This document shows, piece by piece, positions 46,353-56,259 of a DNA stretch of 64,000 bases. The stretch comes from Actinospica acidithermotolerans (lineage in GTDB: Bacteria; Actinomycetota; Actinomycetes; Streptomycetales; Catenulisporaceae): contig NZ_JAGSOH010000010.1 of assembly GCF_018139625.1 (NCBI RefSeq), positions 1-64,000 on the forward strand, read 5' to 3'. The translations under genes and the position numbers were made by a program. Position 1 is the stretch's first letter. The number at the start of each line of letters is the position of its first letter. The notes under the pieces are model-generated. The model did no database searches. It saw only the letters and a program-made list of their open reading frames with translations, and was not told the DNA's origin.

Positions 46353-47582
46353 TCAGCTCACCGGGAAGACGATGGCCGTGGCGATTCCGGTGAGGCCCTC
46401 GGCGCGGCCGGTGAATCCGAGCCCGTCGGTGGTGGCGGCGCTGAGCCGGACGGGCGCGCCGACGGCCTCGGCGAGGACGGCCTCGGCCTCGGCGCGGCGG
46501 GGGCCGATCTTCGGGCGGACGCCGACGACCTGGACGGCCACGTTGCCGATGACGAATCCGGCGGCTCGCACGCGGCGGGCGGCCTCGGCGAGCAGGACGG
46601 TGCCCGCGGCGCCCTTCCACTCGGGCTCGGCGGTGCCGAAGTTGGAGCCCAGGTCGCCCAGGCCCGCGGCGGAGAACAGGGCGTTGCAGGCGGCGTGGCA
46701 GACGACGTCGGCGTCGGAGTGGCCGAGCAGGCCGTGCTGGCCCGGCCAGTCGAGACCGGCCAGCCGCAGCGGACGCGGTTCGACCTCGACGTCCTGCTCG
46801 GTGGCGAAGGCGTGCACGTCGACGCCGATGCCGACCAGCGGGACGACGGGGTTCATCTGCGGCTCCTCACGCCTGTTCAGCACGGCCTCGGCCAGCACCA
46901 GGTCGAACGGGGTGGTGACCTTGAAGGCCTCCACGTGCCCGGGGATCATGGTCACCGGCTCGCCGAGGCTCTCGACCAGACCCGCGTCGTCGGTGGCGTC
47001 GTGGCCGGCCGCGGCGTGCGCGCGGGTGAGCGTGTCGCGGCTGAAGCCCTGCGGGGTCTGCACGGCGCGCAGGCCGCTGCGGTCGACCGTCTGCCCTACG
47101 GCGGGGAACTCGGCGGGGTCCTCGCCCGGCACCGCGGACTTGATCGTGTCGGCGACCGGGAGCACCGGGATCACCGCGGGATGGCCGGACCGGACCGCAT
47201 CGACCACGGCCGCGACGGTGGCCGGCGGGGTCAGCGCGCGGGCGGCGTCGTGCACCAGGATCACGTCGTAGCCCTCGGCGGGCACGGCGGCCAGCGCGAG
47301 CGCGACGGACTGCTGGCGGGTGGGACCGCCGGGGACGATCGTCACCGGGCCGAGCCCGGCGAGCATCCGGCGCACCTCGGCGACGCCCTCCTCGGAGGGC
47401 GGGGCCGCGACGACGACGAGGTCCACCCGCCCGGACGCGAGCAGGCCGCGCACCGCGTGCAGCAGGATGGGCTCGCCGCCGATGGCGCGCAGCGCCTTGG
47501 GTGCTCCGGGGCCGAGCCGCTCGCCGCGCCCGGCCGCCGGAACGAGCGCGGCGGTGCGCGCGGGAGTGGACTCGGTCGCCAT
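46353..47582 (-). CDS. ispDF: Bifunctional IspD-IspF: MEP cytidylyltransferase / MEcPP synthase
   Basis: A 409-residue in-frame fusion. Residues 1-about 240 are Isp[34 protein letters not shown] and a TPQGF motif. Residues about 245-409 are Isp[27 protein letters not shown] (metal ligands D, H, H) and [20 protein letters not shown]. The enzymes catalyse steps 3 and 5 of the MEP isoprenoid pathway. An intact ribosome site (GAGGAG) 6 nt before the internal ATG (46856) means IspF might also be made alone. carD lies upstream. Confidence 0.92.
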   Translation of the reverse strand: MATESTPARTAALVPAAGRGERLGPGAPKALRAIGGEPILLHAVRGLLASGRVDLVVVAAPPSEEGVAEVRRMLAGLGPVTIVPGGPTRQQSVALALAAVPAEGYDVILVHDAARALTPPATVAAVVDAVRSGHPAVIPVLPVADTIKSAVPGEDPAEFPAVGQTVDRSGLRAVQTPQGFSRDTLTRAHAAAGHDATDDAGLVESLGEPVTMIPGHVEAFKVTTPFDLVLAEAVLNRREEPQMNPVVPLVGIGVDVHAFATEQDVEVEPRPLRLAGLDWPGQHGLLGHSDADVVCHAACNALFSAAGLGDLGSNFGTAEPEWKGAAGTVLLAEAARRVRAAGFVIGNVAVQVVGVRPKIGPRRAEAEAVLAEAVGAPVRLSAATTDGLGFTGRAEGLTGIATAIVFPVS

Positions 47583-47650
47583 GAGGGTCACTGTAACCGC
47601 TGTGAACCGCGGCGATCGATCAGAGCGTCGAACGCGATCGGAAAGGGGTC

Positions 47651-48157
47651 TTAAGCCTTGGTCGCGGGGTTGGCCTGGGAGGCCAGCACCTCGTCCAGGA
47701 TGTGCTCGGCCTTGTCCTCGTTGGTGCACTCGGCGAGCGCGAGCTCGCTCACCAGGATCTGGCGGGCCTTGCCGAGCATCCGCTTCTCGCCGGCGGACAG
47801 GCCGCGCTCGCGGTCGCGCCGCCACAGGTCGCGCACCACCTCGGCCACCTTGATCACATCGCCGGAGGCGAGCTTCTCCAGGTTGGCCTTGTAACGACGA
47901 GACCAGTTCGTCGGCTCCTCGGTGTACTCGGCGCGCAGCACCTCGAACACCCGGTCGAGCCCGTTCTGATCGACGACGTCGCGGACGCCGACATACTCGA
48001 CCTTGTCGGTGGGAACCATGAGCGTGAGATCGCCCTGGGCGACCTTCAGCCGGAGATAGGGCCTTTCCTCGCCCTTGACGATCCTGGTCTCGATCGCCTC
48101 GATGAGCGCGGCCCCGTGATGGGGATAGACGACGGTCTCGCCAACCTTGAACGTCAT
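47651..48157 (-). CDS. carD: CarD-family RNA polymerase-binding transcription factor
   Basis: CarD binds the RNA polymerase beta subunit and stabilises open complexes, notably at rRNA promoters. The product has 168 residues. The N-terminal RNAP-interaction domain is [20 protein letters not shown] with [17 protein letters not shown]. The C-terminal helical DNA-binding part includes [28 protein letters not shown] ribosome site precedes ATG 48157. Confidence 0.96.
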   Translation of the reverse strand: MTFKVGETVVYPHHGAALIEAIETRIVKGEERPYLRLKVAQGDLTLMVPTDKVEYVGVRDVVDQNGLDRVFEVLRAEYTEEPTNWSRRYKANLEKLASGDVIKVAEVVRDLWRRDRERGLSAGEKRMLGKARQILVSELALAECTNEDKAEHILDEVLASQANPATKA

Positions 48158-48495
48158 GTGATGCGTACCCCTTCCGTGGGTAACCAGGATAACACGGTTC
48201 AGGCTGATTCTGAAGGGCGTTTGCCCAGGTCAGATAGGTGATGCCCACTTGACAAGCGTTCCGCGGCCGTACTCGCCCCTGGTCAGCGCGGCGTGGCGGG
48301 CGTTACAGCCTGCCCAAGAATCTTGCTCTCAACCGCCGCCCCGGCGTGAATTCGCCCGCGCAAGGCGTGCGCCCGCGCGGGTTTCACCGAACCCGGAGCG
48401 GCAACAACTCTGGGCAAGCGCGACTTGCGGGCGCACAATGACTCGTACCAGCGCAGCGTGGACTGGCGGCCTCTCGCAGGTGGGGTGATGGATCA
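48158..48495. other. Divergent intergenic region upstream of carD
   Basis: A 338-bp gap. A 79-codon open frame (48249-48488, +) exists but lacks a ribosome site and normal composition, so I do not call it. Promoters for carD must lie here; TATCCT on the minus strand near 48190 is a possible -10 element. Nothing else is apparent. Confidence 0.4.
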
Positions 48496-48801
48496 GTGGA
48501 TTCGAGCAGCGACTATTCCTCTTCGTGGGACGCGGCCCATGAAGATCCCGAGGCGGCGATCGTCGGCCATTGGCCCGACGGCACCGCGATCACCGAGGCG
48601 CAGCTGCGCGCCCCGGCCGACCCGCGGGAGCTGACCTCGGACCGGCGGCGCGTCCAACGCGAGCAGCGCTGGGCCAGGCGCCGCTCCCGGATGACCCGCG
48701 GTCTGCGCTCGCTCGGCTCGCCGCGCGGCGTCATCGCCACGCTGCTCGCCGCGGCGCTGCTGGCGGCCTCGCTCGTCGGCGCCCTCGGCGCGGTCCGCTG
48801 A
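48496..48801 (+). CDS. Small protein with C-terminal membrane anchor
   Basis: A 101-residue protein: an acidic, Ser-rich start (SSSDYSSSWDAAHEDPEAAI), a basic middle (RRVQREQRWARRRSRMTRGL) and a C-terminal hydrophobic span (VIATLLAAALLAASLVGALG). Codon composition is typical of a real gene. GTG 48496 lacks a close ribosome site. Function unknown. Confidence 0.6.
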   Translation: MDSSSDYSSSWDAAHEDPEAAIVGHWPDGTAITEAQLRAPADPRELTSDRRRVQREQRWARRRSRMTRGLRSLGSPRGVIATLLAAALLAASLVGALGAVR

Positions 48802-49009
48802 TCGGCGCGGTCCGCTGATCGGGCGACGCGCCGGGCGAACGGTGAGAACAAGGATGAACCGGGTGAGGCGGGGCGGCGGGCGCCGCCCCGCACCCGTGTC
48901 CGGCGGCTAAACGGGTATCCCGGTGAGTCGCCGTCAACGGCGGTCAGTACGCTGTGGCTAAATGATTCCTGAGTAGCGACCACAGCCACCGCGAGGAGCC
49001 TGACCCACC

Positions 49010-49789
49010 GTGAGCAGCAACCCCACGACGTCCACCGGGCGGACCGGCCGCCGCATTCCGCTGGGTTCCCGCCGGGGCCGGACCGCGCTGGCCGGCTCCG
49101 TGCTCCTGGTCGCCCTGCCCCTGCTCGCCGCCTGCTCGAACGGCAACGGCGCCGAGGTCTACCAGATCAAGCCGGACGCCGGCCAGGCGAAGGTCGGCGA
49201 GACCTGGATCAGCAACGTGTGGGTCGTGTTCGACTCCTCCACCGGCAACGCCGAGGTGACCGGCCAGGTCGCCAACACCGACCCGGTCCCCTCGAACTCC
49301 ATCGAGCTGACCTCCGTCACGATCGGCGGCGCCGCCGCCACCATCGTGCCCCCCGCCGACACCAGCAAGCTGGCCCCCGGCGTGACCGCCAGCGCGAGCT
49401 CGGTGACCATCCCGGGCCTGAAGTCGGTGCAGTTCGGCCAGCCCGGCCAGCCGGAGATCGAGCTCGCCAACGCCAGCCTGACCACGGGTGCGAACACCCA
49501 GGTCGTCTACAACTTCTCGAACGGCCAGACCGCGACCGTCACCGCGATCGTCGAGCCGAACAGCGGGCTGTGGGCGACGTTCAACCCGAACGGCCCGAAC
49601 ACCGGCGCGTCCGCCACCGCCTCGGGCACCGCGACCTCCACCGCCACCGCCACGGCCTCCGGAACCGCCAGCGGCACCGCGACCGCCTCGGGCACCGCGG
49701 CGAAGGCCACCGGAACGGCGACCGCGACCGGCACGGCCACCGGAACGGCGACGGCGACCGCCACGGCCTCGGCCAGCGCGACGCACTGA
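49010..49789 (+). CDS. Secreted lipoprotein next to phoRP
   Basis: A 259-residue lipoprotein with lipobox PLLAAC (Cys about residue 44). The mature domain (about 50-190) is beta-rich, with DAGQAKVGETWISNVWVVFD and VTGQVANTDPVPSNSIELTS. It resembles the DUF461/PCuAC-like lipoproteins at the same position in Streptomyces. The last 65 residues are Ala-Thr-Gly repeats, probably a flexible tail. GTG 49010. It converges on phoP. Confidence 0.8.
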   Translation: MSSNPTTSTGRTGRRIPLGSRRGRTALAGSVLLVALPLLAACSNGNGAEVYQIKPDAGQAKVGETWISNVWVVFDSSTGNAEVTGQVANTDPVPSNSIELTSVTIGGAAATIVPPADTSKLAPGVTASASSVTIPGLKSVQFGQPGQPEIELANASLTTGANTQVVYNFSNGQTATVTAIVEPNSGLWATFNPNGPNTGASATASGTATSTATATASGTASGTATASGTAAKATGTATATGTATGTATATATASASATH

Positions 49790-49835
49790 CCTTTTCGGCC
49801 GTAGCGAGACGCACGCACTCTTTCGGCCCAAGCGA

Positions 49836-49879
49836 AACGGCCCCCGCTGCACCACGCGAGTGGTGCAGCGGGGGCCGTT
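49836..49879. terminator. 20-bp perfect hairpin terminator
   Basis: The left arm is 49836-49855 and the right arm 49860-49879 (core GGCCCCCGCTGCACCAC). The loop is GCGA. It separates the lipoprotein gene from phoP. Confidence 0.88.
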
Positions 49880-49902
49880 CGCGCGAACGGGTGCGGGGAC
49901 GA

Positions 49903-50586
49903 TCAGGGCTCGAACTTGTAGCCGAGGCCGCGCACGGTCACCAGGTAGCGGGGCAGCGCCGGGTCCGGCTCGATCTTCGCGCGCAGCCGCTTGACGTGCA
50001 CGTCCAGCGTCTTGGTGTCGCCGACGTAGTCCGCGCCCCAGACGCGGTCTATCAGCTGCATCCGGGTGAGCACCCGGCCCGCGTTGCGCAGCAGCATCTC
50101 GAGCAGCTCGAACTCCTTGAGTGGCAGCTGCACGCCGTTGCCGCCGACGCTCACCGTGTGCCGCTCCACGTCCATCCGGACCGGGCCGGCCTCCAGCGCC
50201 GCGTCCTCGAGCTCCTCGGTCTGCCCGCCGTGCCGGCGCAGCACGGCGCGGATCCGGGCCACCAGCTCGCGCGAGGAGAAGGGCTTGGTGACGTAGTCGT
50301 CCGCGCCCAGCTCGAGCCCGACGACCTTGTCTATCTCCGAGTCCTTCGCGGTCAGCATGATCACCGGCACGCTGGACCGGGTGCGCAGCTGGCGGCAGAC
50401 CTCGGTGCCTGGCAGCCCGGGCAGCATCAGGTCGAGCAGCACCAGATCGGCGCCGTGCCGGTCGAACTCGTCCAGCGCCTCGGGTCCGGTGGCGGCCACG
50501 GCGACCTCGAAGCCCTCATTGCGCAGCATGTAGGAGAGCGGGTCGCTGAACGACTCCTCATCCTCGACTACCAGCACCCTGGTCAC
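49903..50586 (-). CDS. phoP: Phosphate-responsive response regulator PhoP
   Basis: A 227-residue OmpR-family regulator. The receiver has acidic pair E8-D9, phosphoacceptor D52 (LVLLDLMLPGLPG) and the conserved YVTKPF lysine. The winged-helix output includes LPLKEFELLEMLLRNAGRVL and TLDVHVKRLRAKIEPDP. In Streptomyces PhoP binds PHO boxes and links phosphate to antibiotic control. GTG 50586 overlaps the phoR stop (GTGA) with GGGAG upstream. Confidence 0.93.
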   Translation of the reverse strand: MTRVLVVEDEESFSDPLSYMLRNEGFEVAVAATGPEALDEFDRHGADLVLLDLMLPGLPGTEVCRQLRTRSSVPVIMLTAKDSEIDKVVGLELGADDYVTKPFSSRELVARIRAVLRRHGGQTEELEDAALEAGPVRMDVERHTVSVGGNGVQLPLKEFELLEMLLRNAGRVLTRMQLIDRVWGADYVGDTKTLDVHVKRLRAKIEPDPALPRYLVTVRGLGYKFEP

Positions 50587-51797
50587 GTCGTTCGACTCCC
50601 TGTCGTGATTGCCTGTTGAGCGGGGGTTGTTGGATGCAGCTCGGCCGCCGGGGCCTGGACGGCCACCGGCAACCGCAGGGTGAAGGTGGAGCCGGCACCC
50701 TCGACGCTCCACACCGACACGTCCCCGCCGTGGGTGGCGGCGATGTGCTTGACGATCGCGAGCCCGAGCCCGGTGCCGCCGGTGATCCGCGAGCGCGCCG
50801 GGTCCACCCGGTAGAAGCGCTCGAAGATCCGGTTCAGATCCTGGTCCGGGATGCCGACGCCCTGGTCGGTGACCGAGACCTCGGCGAGCTCGCCCTCCAC
50901 CCGCACCGAGACGACCACCTTGGTGCGGTCGGGCGAGTAGTTGACGGCGTTCTCGACCAGGTTGCCCACCGCGGTGGTGAGCTGTCCGCGGTCGCCGAGC
51001 ACGGCGACCCCGTCCGCGCCCGCCGCGACGATCTCGATGGACCGCGCCTCGGCCACCTCGGCCACCCGCTCGCGGGCGGCGGAGACGACCTCGCCGAGGT
51101 CCACCGGGACGGCCTTGGCCAGCGGGTCGTCGCCCTGGACCCTGGACAGGTCGATCAGGTCCTGGACCAGGTTGGTCAGCCGGTGCGACTCCTTCTGCAT
51201 CCGGCCGGCGAAGCGGCGCACCGCGTCCGGGTCGTCGCTCGCGCTGAGCACGGCCTCGGCCAGCAGCGCGAGCGCGCCGACCGGGGTCTTGAGCTCGTGG
51301 CTGACGTTGGCGACGAAGTCGCGGCGCACCGCGTCCACCCGGCGCGCCTCGGTCCGGTCCTCGACCAGCACCAGCACCAGCTGGGAGCCGAGCGGGGCGA
51401 CCCGGACGGAGACGGCGAGCGTGTCCTGGCCCAGCGGGCCGCGCGGCAGCTCCAGCTCGACCTGCCGGATCTCGCCGTCCCTGCGGACCTGGCGGGCGAT
51501 CCCGGTCAGCTCCTCGGGCACCAGCCGCTGGCCGCGGACCAGGCCCATGGCGTGCGCCGCCGGCGAGGCCTTGACCACGGCGTCGCTCGGATCGAGCAGC
51601 ACCGCGGAGGAGCGCAGCACCTGGAGGACCGCGGCGACCCCGGAGGGGACCAGCGGCTCCGGCGACGGGTCGGACTTGGCCCGGTCCCGCTCGCTCCAGC
51701 GGAAGGCGAGGCCGCCCGCGGCGCCCACGCCCAGCGCGACCAGCGCGGAGGCGGAGACGGCCGCGATGTGCAAGGCGGACGCGACGAATATTGGCAC
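50583..51797 (-). CDS. phoR: Phosphate sensor histidine kinase PhoR
   Basis: A 404-residue kinase. One N-terminal membrane span (LHIAAVSASALVALGVGAAG) is followed by a PAS-like region. Phosphorylated H167 is in NVSHELKTPVGAL, and the N, G1 and G2 boxes are NLVENAVNYS, VTDQGVGIP and GTGLGLAIVKHI. GTG 51797 fits the family. It is transcribed ahead of phoP and divergently from phoU, as in Streptomyces. Confidence 0.92.
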   Translation of the reverse strand: MPIFVASALHIAAVSASALVALGVGAAGGLAFRWSERDRAKSDPSPEPLVPSGVAAVLQVLRSSAVLLDPSDAVVKASPAAHAMGLVRGQRLVPEELTGIARQVRRDGEIRQVELELPRGPLGQDTLAVSVRVAPLGSQLVLVLVEDRTEARRVDAVRRDFVANVSHELKTPVGALALLAEAVLSASDDPDAVRRFAGRMQKESHRLTNLVQDLIDLSRVQGDDPLAKAVPVDLGEVVSAARERVAEVAEARSIEIVAAGADGVAVLGDRGQLTTAVGNLVENAVNYSPDRTKVVVSVRVEGELAEVSVTDQGVGIPDQDLNRIFERFYRVDPARSRITGGTGLGLAIVKHIAATHGGDVSVWSVEGAGSTFTLRLPVAVQAPAAELHPTTPAQQAITTGSRTT

Positions 51798-51869
51798 ACG
51801 ATCAGAGTAAGCGGGCGAACCCGGCGTTTCGAAGGCCAGGTGTACGGGCAACCGCTAACGTCGCCGAGA

Positions 51870-51902
51870 ATTCACGTATGGGTCGCGTTTGATTCACCGA
51901 CC
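51870..51902 (+). promoter_or_regulatory. Candidate PHO box in the phoR-phoU intergenic region
   Basis: Three consecutive 11-nt units (ATTCACGTATG, GGTCGCGTTTG, ATTCACCGACC) match the 11-bp direct-repeat architecture of Streptomyces PHO boxes (GTTCACC-like). A further GTTCAC half-site on the other strand lies at 51916-51926. A possible -10 for phoU, TACGGT, is at 51931-51936. Confidence 0.6.
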
Positions 51903-51974
51903 GCCATGGCCGCCGCACGAGTGAACCACGTACGGTATCGGAGAAATCAAACCACCCATGACCGGGAGTGCCCG

Positions 51975-52613
51975 ATGCGCGACCTGTACCACGAAGAGCT
52001 CGACTCGATCGGCGCGACCCTGATCGAGATGACAGGTCTGGTCGCCTCCGCGCTGAACCAGGCCACCGACGCCCTGCTGAACTCCGATCTGCAGCTCGCC
52101 GAGAAGGTCATCGCCGGTGACGAGGAGGTCGACGCGCTGCGCCGCGACCTGGACGCGAAGGCCCTGGACCTGCTGGCCCGCCAGCAGCCGGTCGCCGGCG
52201 ACCTGCGCACGATCGTCACCTCGCTGCGGATGAGCAGCGACCTCGAGCGCATGGGCGACCTCGCCAAGCACATCGGCAAGGTGGCGCGGCTGCGCTACCC
52301 CGACTCGGCCGTGCCGGCCGAGCTGCACGACTCCATCCGCGAGATGGGCCGCCTCGGCGTCGAGCTGGCGACCAAGGCCGGCGAGATCATCGACGGCCAG
52401 GACGTCGAGGCCGCGCGCGGTCTCGACGAGGAGGACAACGCGGTCGACGCGCTGCACCGCCAGCTGTTCGCGGAGCTGCTGCACGAGGGCAACGAATACC
52501 CGGTCGAGACCGCCATCGACGTCACGCTGGTCGGCCGCTACTACGAGCGCTTCGCGGACCACGCCGTCTCGGTCGCCCGCCGCCTGGTGTTCCTGGTGAC
52601 CGGCGAGAACTGA
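51975..52613 (+). CDS. phoU: Phosphate signalling regulator PhoU
   Basis: A 212-residue all-helical PhoU. It has two three-helix repeats with the metal-binding acidic motifs seen as SSDLERMGDLAKHI and LVGRYYERFADHAVSVARR. It modulates PhoR activity and phosphate uptake. ATG 51975 has GGGAG 6 nt upstream. The PHO-box-like array lies 73-105 bp before the start. Confidence 0.94.
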   Translation: MRDLYHEELDSIGATLIEMTGLVASALNQATDALLNSDLQLAEKVIAGDEEVDALRRDLDAKALDLLARQQPVAGDLRTIVTSLRMSSDLERMGDLAKHIGKVARLRYPDSAVPAELHDSIREMGRLGVELATKAGEIIDGQDVEAARGLDEEDNAVDALHRQLFAELLHEGNEYPVETAIDVTLVGRYYERFADHAVSVARRLVFLVTGEN

Positions 52614-52718
52614 TGCGCGCAGTCCGGGCGAGTTCCGGGCCGAAGTAATACGAATGCCCCGCCGGAGTGATTCCGGCCCGGCATTGCGCTGACGGCCCGG
52701 AGACGGCCAAGAACGGAA

Positions 52719-52764
52719 AAACGGCCCCTCCCCGGCGCCTCGAAGCGCGGGAAAGGGGCCGTTT
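52719..52764. terminator. Hairpin between phoU and gpmA
   Basis: The arms AAACGGCCCCT and AGGGGCCGTTT enclose a 24-nt loop. T-rich and A-rich flanks favour function in both directions between convergent genes. Confidence 0.75.
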
Positions 52765-52776
52765 CGCGTTACCGGA

Positions 52777-53532
52777 TTACTTCTTGCCCTGGTTCTTGAC
52801 GGCCTCGATGGCCTCGGCGGCCGCGGCCGGGTCGAGGTACTCGCCGCCCTTGACGACAGGGCGCAGGTCGGCGTCGAGCTCGTAGTAGAGCGGGATTCCG
52901 GTCGGGATGTTCAGGCCGGCGATGGCCTCGTCGGAGATGCCGTCGAGGTGCTTGACCAGCGCGCGCAGCGAGTTGCCGTGCGCGGCGACCAGGACGGTGC
53001 GCCCGGCCCGCAGGTCCGGGACCAGCGCGTCGTACCAGTAGGGCAGCATCCGGTCCACGACGTCGGCCAGGCACTCGGTGCGCGGGCGCAGCTCGCTCGG
53101 CAGGATCGCGTAGCGCGGGTCGTTGAACTGCGAGTACTCGTCGTCCTCGGCGAGCACGGGCGGCGGGACGTCGTAGGAGCGGCGCCAGAGCATGAACTGC
53201 TCCTCGCCGAACTCGGCGAGCGTCTGGGCCTTGTCCTTGCCCTGCAGCGCGCCGTAGTGCCGCTCGTTCAGCCGCCACGAGCGGTGGGTCGGGATCCAGT
53301 GCCGGTCGATCTCGTTCAGCGCGAGCTGCGAGGTGCGGATGGCCCGGCGCAGCACCGAGGTGTGCAGCACGTCGGGCAGCAGGCCGCGCTCCGCCAGCAG
53401 CCTGCCGCCGCGGATCGCCTCCTCCTCGCCCTGGGCGGTGAGGTCCACGTCCACCCAGCCGGTGAACAGGTTCTTCGCGTTCCACGCGCTCTCGCCGTGG
53501 CGCAGCAGCACGAGGCGGTAGTTGTCAGCCAT
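52777..53532 (-). CDS. gpmA: 2,3-bisphosphoglycerate-dependent phosphoglycerate mutase
   Basis: A 251-residue enzyme that interconverts 3- and 2-phosphoglycerate. Phospho-accepting H12 is in [49 protein letters not shown] and [16 protein letters not shown] complete the active site. Conserved neighbour of the YbjN and mshA genes in actinobacteria. Confidence 0.96.
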   Translation of the reverse strand: MADNYRLVLLRHGESAWNAKNLFTGWVDVDLTAQGEEEAIRGGRLLAERGLLPDVLHTSVLRRAIRTSQLALNEIDRHWIPTHRSWRLNERHYGALQGKDKAQTLAEFGEEQFMLWRRSYDVPPPVLAEDDEYSQFNDPRYAILPSELRPRTECLADVVDRMLPYWYDALVPDLRAGRTVLVAAHGNSLRALVKHLDGISDEAIAGLNIPTGIPLYYELDADLRPVVKGGEYLDPAAAAEAIEAVKNQGKK

Positions 53533-53559
53533 GCCCCGAGACTATCCGAGCGGCTCGGC

Positions 53560-54069
53560 TCAGTCGCCGGGTGTCTCGGGTCGTAGACGTTCGAAGGCGG
53601 CGAGGTTGAAGGTCGGCTCGCCGCGCTTGAGCCGCCACTCCCACTCCCGCCTGATCGAACTCGCGAACCCGAGCTCCAGCAGGGTGTTGAAGCTGCTGTC
53701 CGCGGCCTCGAGGACGGTGCCGAGCAGCCGGTCCACCTCGGTCGCGGTGACGGCGGCGAGCGGGAGCCTGCCGACGAGGTAGACGTCGCCGAGCCGGTCG
53801 ATGGCGAACGCGACCCCGGCCAGCTTCGCGTTGCGCTCCAGCAGCCAGCGGAAGACGCCCTCGTGGTTCTCGTCGGCGGAGCGGACCACGAAGGCGTTGA
53901 CCGAGAGGGTATGGTCGCCGAGCAGCAGCGAGCAGGCGGTCGAGAGCTTGCGGGTGCCGGGCAGCGAGACGACGTAGTGGCCGGGCGCCGGAGTCTCGAA
54001 CTCCGCCTCGGACTCGCGCAGCGCCTTCTCGATCTCGGACGCCGCGGCTTCGCGCACAGTCTGGCTCAC
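53560..54069 (-). CDS. YbjN-domain protein
   Basis: A 169-residue protein with a YbjN fold: HYVVSLPGTRKLSTACSLLL, ENHEGVFRWLLERNAKLAGV and DRLGDVYLVGRLPLAAV. The fold resembles type III secretion chaperones. In mycothiol producers this gene routinely accompanies mshA, but its role is unknown. It lies 9 bp after mshA, probably in one transcript with gpmA. Confidence 0.88.
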   Translation of the reverse strand: MSQTVREAAASEIEKALRESEAEFETPAPGHYVVSLPGTRKLSTACSLLLGDHTLSVNAFVVRSADENHEGVFRWLLERNAKLAGVAFAIDRLGDVYLVGRLPLAAVTATEVDRLLGTVLEAADSSFNTLLELGFASSIRREWEWRLKRGEPTFNLAAFERLRPETPGD

Positions 54070-54078
54070 GGTTCGAGC

Positions 54079-55350
54079 TTACGCGGCGCGGATCGCCGGG
54101 GCGTGCGGGCCGGTCAGGGCGCGGGCCTCGTCGTAGACCTCGAGGGTGCGGCGGGCGGTCTCGCCCCAGCCGAACTGGGCCGCGTGCAGGCGGGCCCGTT
54201 CGCCCATCCGGGCGCGGGCGGCGGGGTTCTCCAGCAGGCGCGCGCAGGCGGTGGCGTAGTCGGCCGGGTCGTGGCCGTTCACGAGCAGACCGGACTCGCC
54301 GTGCCGCACCGCGGTGCCGAGGCCGCCGACCGCGGCGGCGACGACCGGGGTGCCGCAGGCCTGCGCCTCGATCGCGACCAGCCCGAAGGACTCGTTGTAC
54401 GAGGGCACCACGACCACGTCGGCGGCGCGGAAGTAGTCCGCGAGCCGGTCCTGGTCCACCGGCGGCACGAAGCGCACGTGGCCGGCGACGCCGAGCCGCT
54501 TGGCCAGCCGGGTGAGGTGGTGCGGGGTGGCCTTGCCGCTGCCGCTCGGTCCGCCGACGATCGCCACCACGAGGTCCGCGTAGCGCGCCGGGTCGCGGCG
54601 CAGCAGCTCCGCCGCCGTGTGCAGGAGCACGTCCGGGGCCTTGAGCGGCTGGATGCGCCCGGCGAACAGCAGCAGCGGGGCGTCGGCCGGCAGGTCGAGG
54701 GCGGCGCGGGCCGCGCGCCGGTCGCCCGGCGCGAAGCGGTCCAGGCTCACGCCCGGGTGCACGACCGTCACCTGCTCGTCCGGCGCGTCGTAGAGCCGGA
54801 TCAGCTGCTCGGCCTCCTGCGCGGTGTTCGCGATCAGCCGGTCGGCCGCGCGCACCACCTGGTCCTCGCCGATCAGCCGGGCCGTCGGCTCCGGGGTGTC
54901 GCCCTCGGCCAGCGCGTCGTTCTTCACCTTCGCGAGCGTGTGCATCGAGTGCACCAGCGGCACGCCCCAGCGCTCCTTGGCCAGCCATCCGACCTGGCCG
55001 GAGAGCCAGTAGTGCGAGTGGATCAGGTCGTAGTAGCCGGGGTCGTGGAAGGCCTCGGTGCGCAGCACGCCGGAGGTGAAGGCGCACAGCTGTCCCGGCA
55101 GGTCCTCCTTGGACAGGCCCTCGTACGGACCCGCGGTGACGTGCTGCACCAGCACGCCGGGGGACAGCTCGACCTGTGGCGGCAGATAGCCGCCGGTGGC
55201 CCGGGTGAAGATCTCGACCTCGGTGCCCAGCGCGGCGAGCTGCTTGGACAGCTCGACGATGTAGACGTTCATGCCGCCGGCGTCGCCCGTCCCCGGCAGC
55301 TCGAGCGGGGACGTGTGCACGGAGAGCATGGCTATCCGCCGGGGCTTCAC
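54079..55350 (-). CDS. mshA: D-inositol-3-phosphate glycosyltransferase MshA
   Basis: MshA joins GlcNAc from UDP-GlcNAc to inositol-3-phosphate, the first step of mycothiol synthesis. The product has 423 residues, a GT4 fold. [20 protein letters not shown] is diagnostic. [20 protein letters not shown] carries the EX7E motif, and [20 protein letters not shown] is present. GTG 55350 has AAGGAG at 9 nt spacing; GTG 55356 is only 3 nt away from it. Confidence 0.95.
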   Translation of the reverse strand: MKPRRIAMLSVHTSPLELPGTGDAGGMNVYIVELSKQLAALGTEVEIFTRATGGYLPPQVELSPGVLVQHVTAGPYEGLSKEDLPGQLCAFTSGVLRTEAFHDPGYYDLIHSHYWLSGQVGWLAKERWGVPLVHSMHTLAKVKNDALAEGDTPEPTARLIGEDQVVRAADRLIANTAQEAEQLIRLYDAPDEQVTVVHPGVSLDRFAPGDRRAARAALDLPADAPLLLFAGRIQPLKAPDVLLHTAAELLRRDPARYADLVVAIVGGPSGSGKATPHHLTRLAKRLGVAGHVRFVPPVDQDRLADYFRAADVVVVPSYNESFGLVAIEAQACGTPVVAAAVGGLGTAVRHGESGLLVNGHDPADYATACARLLENPAARARMGERARLHAAQFGWGETARRTLEVYDEARALTGPHAPAIRAA

Positions 55351-55508
55351 GATCACTCACTCCTTGTGGGTTGCGCACTTCCGGGCAACCGCCAGAACCT
55401 CTCCCGCCCGATCCAGTATTCCCTAGGGCTCGTGCACCGGCCCCGCGCATCGGAGCGCGCGGGGGGCTCGCGGCGGATGGACGTTCGCCCGTTTGGGAGA
55501 ATGGCCGC

Positions 55509-56249
55509 ATGACCCAACCTGTAGCGGTGGTGACCGGAGCGAGCAGCGGCATCGGAGCGGCCACGGCGCGCCGGCTGGCGGCCGAGGGCTTCGAGGTGTT
55601 CGCGGCGGCCCGGCGGCTCGACCGGCTCGAGCGGCTGGCGGCCGAGACCGGCGTTCGGCCCGTTGAGCTGGACGTCACCGACGACGCGTCGGTCGCCGCG
55701 CTGGCCGCGCGGCTGCCCGAGTGCGCCGTCCTGGTGAACAACGCGGGCGGCGCCCGCGGCCTGGCCCCGGCGGCCGAGACGGAGATCGAGGACTGGCGCT
55801 GGATGTACGAGGTGAACGTCCTCGGCTCGGTGCGGATGGTCCAGGCGCTGCTGCCGGCGATGCTCAAGCACGGCCGGGGCCACGTGGTGAACATCACCTC
55901 GGTCGCGGGCCACGCGGTGTACGAGGGCGGCTCGGGCTACACGGCCGCGAAGCACGCCCAGCGCGCGCTGAGCGAGACGCTGCGGCTCGAGCTCAACGGC
56001 AAGCCGGTGCGGGTGACGGAGATCGCGCCCGGCATGGTCAGGACCGAGGAGTTCTCGCTCAACCGGCTGGGCGGCGACGCGGACCGGGCCGACGCGGTCT
56101 ACCGGGGCGTGGCCGAGCCGCTGGTCGCCGAGGACATCGCGGACTGCGTGGCCTTCGCCGTGACCCGGCCGCCGCACGTGGACGTGGACCTGCTGGTGGT
56201 CCGTCCGCTCGCGCAGGCCGCGTCGCACAAGGTGCACCGCGAGAACTGA
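55509..56249 (+). CDS. Classical short-chain dehydrogenase/reductase
   Basis: A 246-residue SDR with cofactor motif VVTGASSGIGAATARRLAAE, the NNAG motif, catalytic Ser in ITSVAGHAVY and YTAAK. The closest relatives include NADP-dependent 3-hydroxy acid and serine dehydrogenases (YdfG-like). Substrate unknown. ATG 55509 has GGGAG 9 nt upstream. It lies 10 bp before the methyltransferase gene. Confidence 0.92.
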   Translation: MTQPVAVVTGASSGIGAATARRLAAEGFEVFAAARRLDRLERLAAETGVRPVELDVTDDASVAALAARLPECAVLVNNAGGARGLAPAAETEIEDWRWMYEVNVLGSVRMVQALLPAMLKHGRGHVVNITSVAGHAVYEGGSGYTAAKHAQRALSETLRLELNGKPVRVTEIAPGMVRTEEFSLNRLGGDADRADAVYRGVAEPLVAEDIADCVAFAVTRPPHVDVDLLVVRPLAQAASHKVHREN

Positions 56250-56259
56250 GTAGGCGCGG

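Noticed and set aside
48249-48488. A 79-codon plus-strand frame in the carD upstream gap
   Set aside because: No ribosome site, atypical composition (Arg/Pro/Ser-rich) and no recognisable family; it starts inside a TTGACA-like motif.
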